Origin: Gracilaria domingensis
Taxonomy: Eukaryota > Rhodophyta > Florideophyceae > Gracilariales > Gracilariaceae
Direction: 5' to 3'
DNA: 64,000 nt
NCBI GenBank assembly: GCA_022539475.1
Contig: VCMS01000053.1
Location: 1 to 64,000 of the forward strand
Shown here piece after piece: positions 63,375 to 64,000 of the stretch; within the stretch, counting starts at the first letter, position 1; each line of letters starts with the position of its first letter. The notes below the pieces were generated by a model. The model was not told where the DNA came from and ran no database searches. It saw only the letters and a list, made by a program, of their open reading frames with translations. The position numbers and the translations under genes are program-made.

Positions 63375-64000
63375 GCTGCACAACGGGTGGCCTTCTTCGC
63401 GGATGGACAAGAAGGAGGGCGGGGGTGGGGAGAGCGTGAGGCCGCGGTGGGCGACGGCAGTGAGCTGGAAGTTAGCCCGGAGCGGCAGGACAGCCGGTTG
63501 TATGAAGGAAAGCGCCAGCTGGGCGTACGGGGCCGCCAGGCTGGCGCTGTGCTGAGTTTTTGGGTGCGCGAGATATTATATACCATGCCGAAGGTGTCGG
63601 TGTGGTTGTCTGCGATAGCGTGGGAAGCGGTGGAGGAGGAGTGCTGCCGGCGAGGAGGCGGCGAGCAAAATTTGCAGCGCGCCAGTCAGCGGCGCGCGCG
63701 CGCGCGTCTGTGGTGCTCATGGGCGCACAAGTGGCCACGTTTGCTGTGCTCGTGCAGCGCGACTGAGCTCTGCACAGCGATGTCGCGTTCGTTGCGCTGG
63801 CGGCGTCTGCTTACTACTGAATCAGTAGTCAAGTCGAGTCAAAGCATGGCCCGATCCCTGTTCCCCTTCTAAGCTGGACACATCATCTGTGACTTCCACC
63901 CTATGCCTTTCATCTCCCCCATTCCCGTCAGCGTTTCCGCGATCTTCCGCTTCGTTCGACTCATCCACTGGAAATGAAACCAAAACACTGTCACCCCCGT
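63375..64000. promoter_or_regulatory. Upstream region of the asparaginase gene
   Basis: It contains a TATATAA on the minus strand (63576-63582), an alternating GC run (63695-63707) and an inverted repeat ACTACTGA-A-TCAGTAGT (63812-63828). Plus-strand frames here are short and without motif. Another gene may start right of the window, leaving a divergent promoter. Confidence 0.35.

Overview
This is nuclear DNA of a eukaryote, almost certainly a red alga that makes phycoerythrin. The best marker is an intact gene at 54041-55102 for a phycoerythrin gamma-subunit / phycobilisome rod linker, with a plastid transit peptide and two internal repeats. Spliceosomal GT-AG introns of 73 and 90 nt interrupt a sodium:solute symporter (58817-61064). 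A type I L-asparaginase (61899-63374, minus) has a transit-like leader. There is no operon logic, no Shine-Dalgarno pattern, and I found no tRNA, rRNA or CRISPR array.

Layout. 1-2.7 kb: no gene seen. 3-9 kb: a Rad9-like checkpoint clamp gene (minus) and a RAV1/DmX (rabconnectin-3)-like gene (plus) leave from a 179-bp GC-rich divergent promoter; the RAV1-like gene has several frame changes and two in-frame stops. 9.7-17.5 kb: a CACTA-like DNA transposon locus with an intact 1019-aa transposase and two unrecognised ORFs on either side. 17.5-28.9 kb: a Ty3/gypsy chromovirus with truncated 5' LTR, gag, a pol in the -1 frame, a chromodomain ORF, and a long antisense ORF between the chromodomain and the 3' LTR. 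29-33 kb: debris, including a second CACTA-type transposase fragment. 33.3-37.6 kb: three decayed host-gene relics (a RAD51 paralog, a ROK sugar kinase, a GSTCD-like methyltransferase). 38-42.9 kb: mostly without recognisable genes. 42.9-53.7 kb: an old Ty3/gypsy element with a perfect 5-bp target duplication, an extra zinc-finger ORF upstream of gag, two related GC-rich insertions in opposite orientation, and a Harbinger-type transposon inside its 3' LTR. 54-58 kb: the phycoerythrin gamma gene and a degraded tandem duplicate of its 3' end. 58.8-63.4 kb: symporter and asparaginase, convergent.

The three genes that look functional are the gamma subunit, the symporter and the asparaginase. The rest is mainly transposons nested in one another and genes being lost. 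Premature stops in both retroelements and in several gene relics lie mostly at codons where the family expects CAA, CAG, CGA or TGG, the pattern expected from C-to-T transitions. The most novel items are the antisense 515+113 codon ORF of the chromovirus, its candidate -1 frameshift signal, its three copies of a polypurine motif, and the zinc-finger ORF upstream of gag in the older element.
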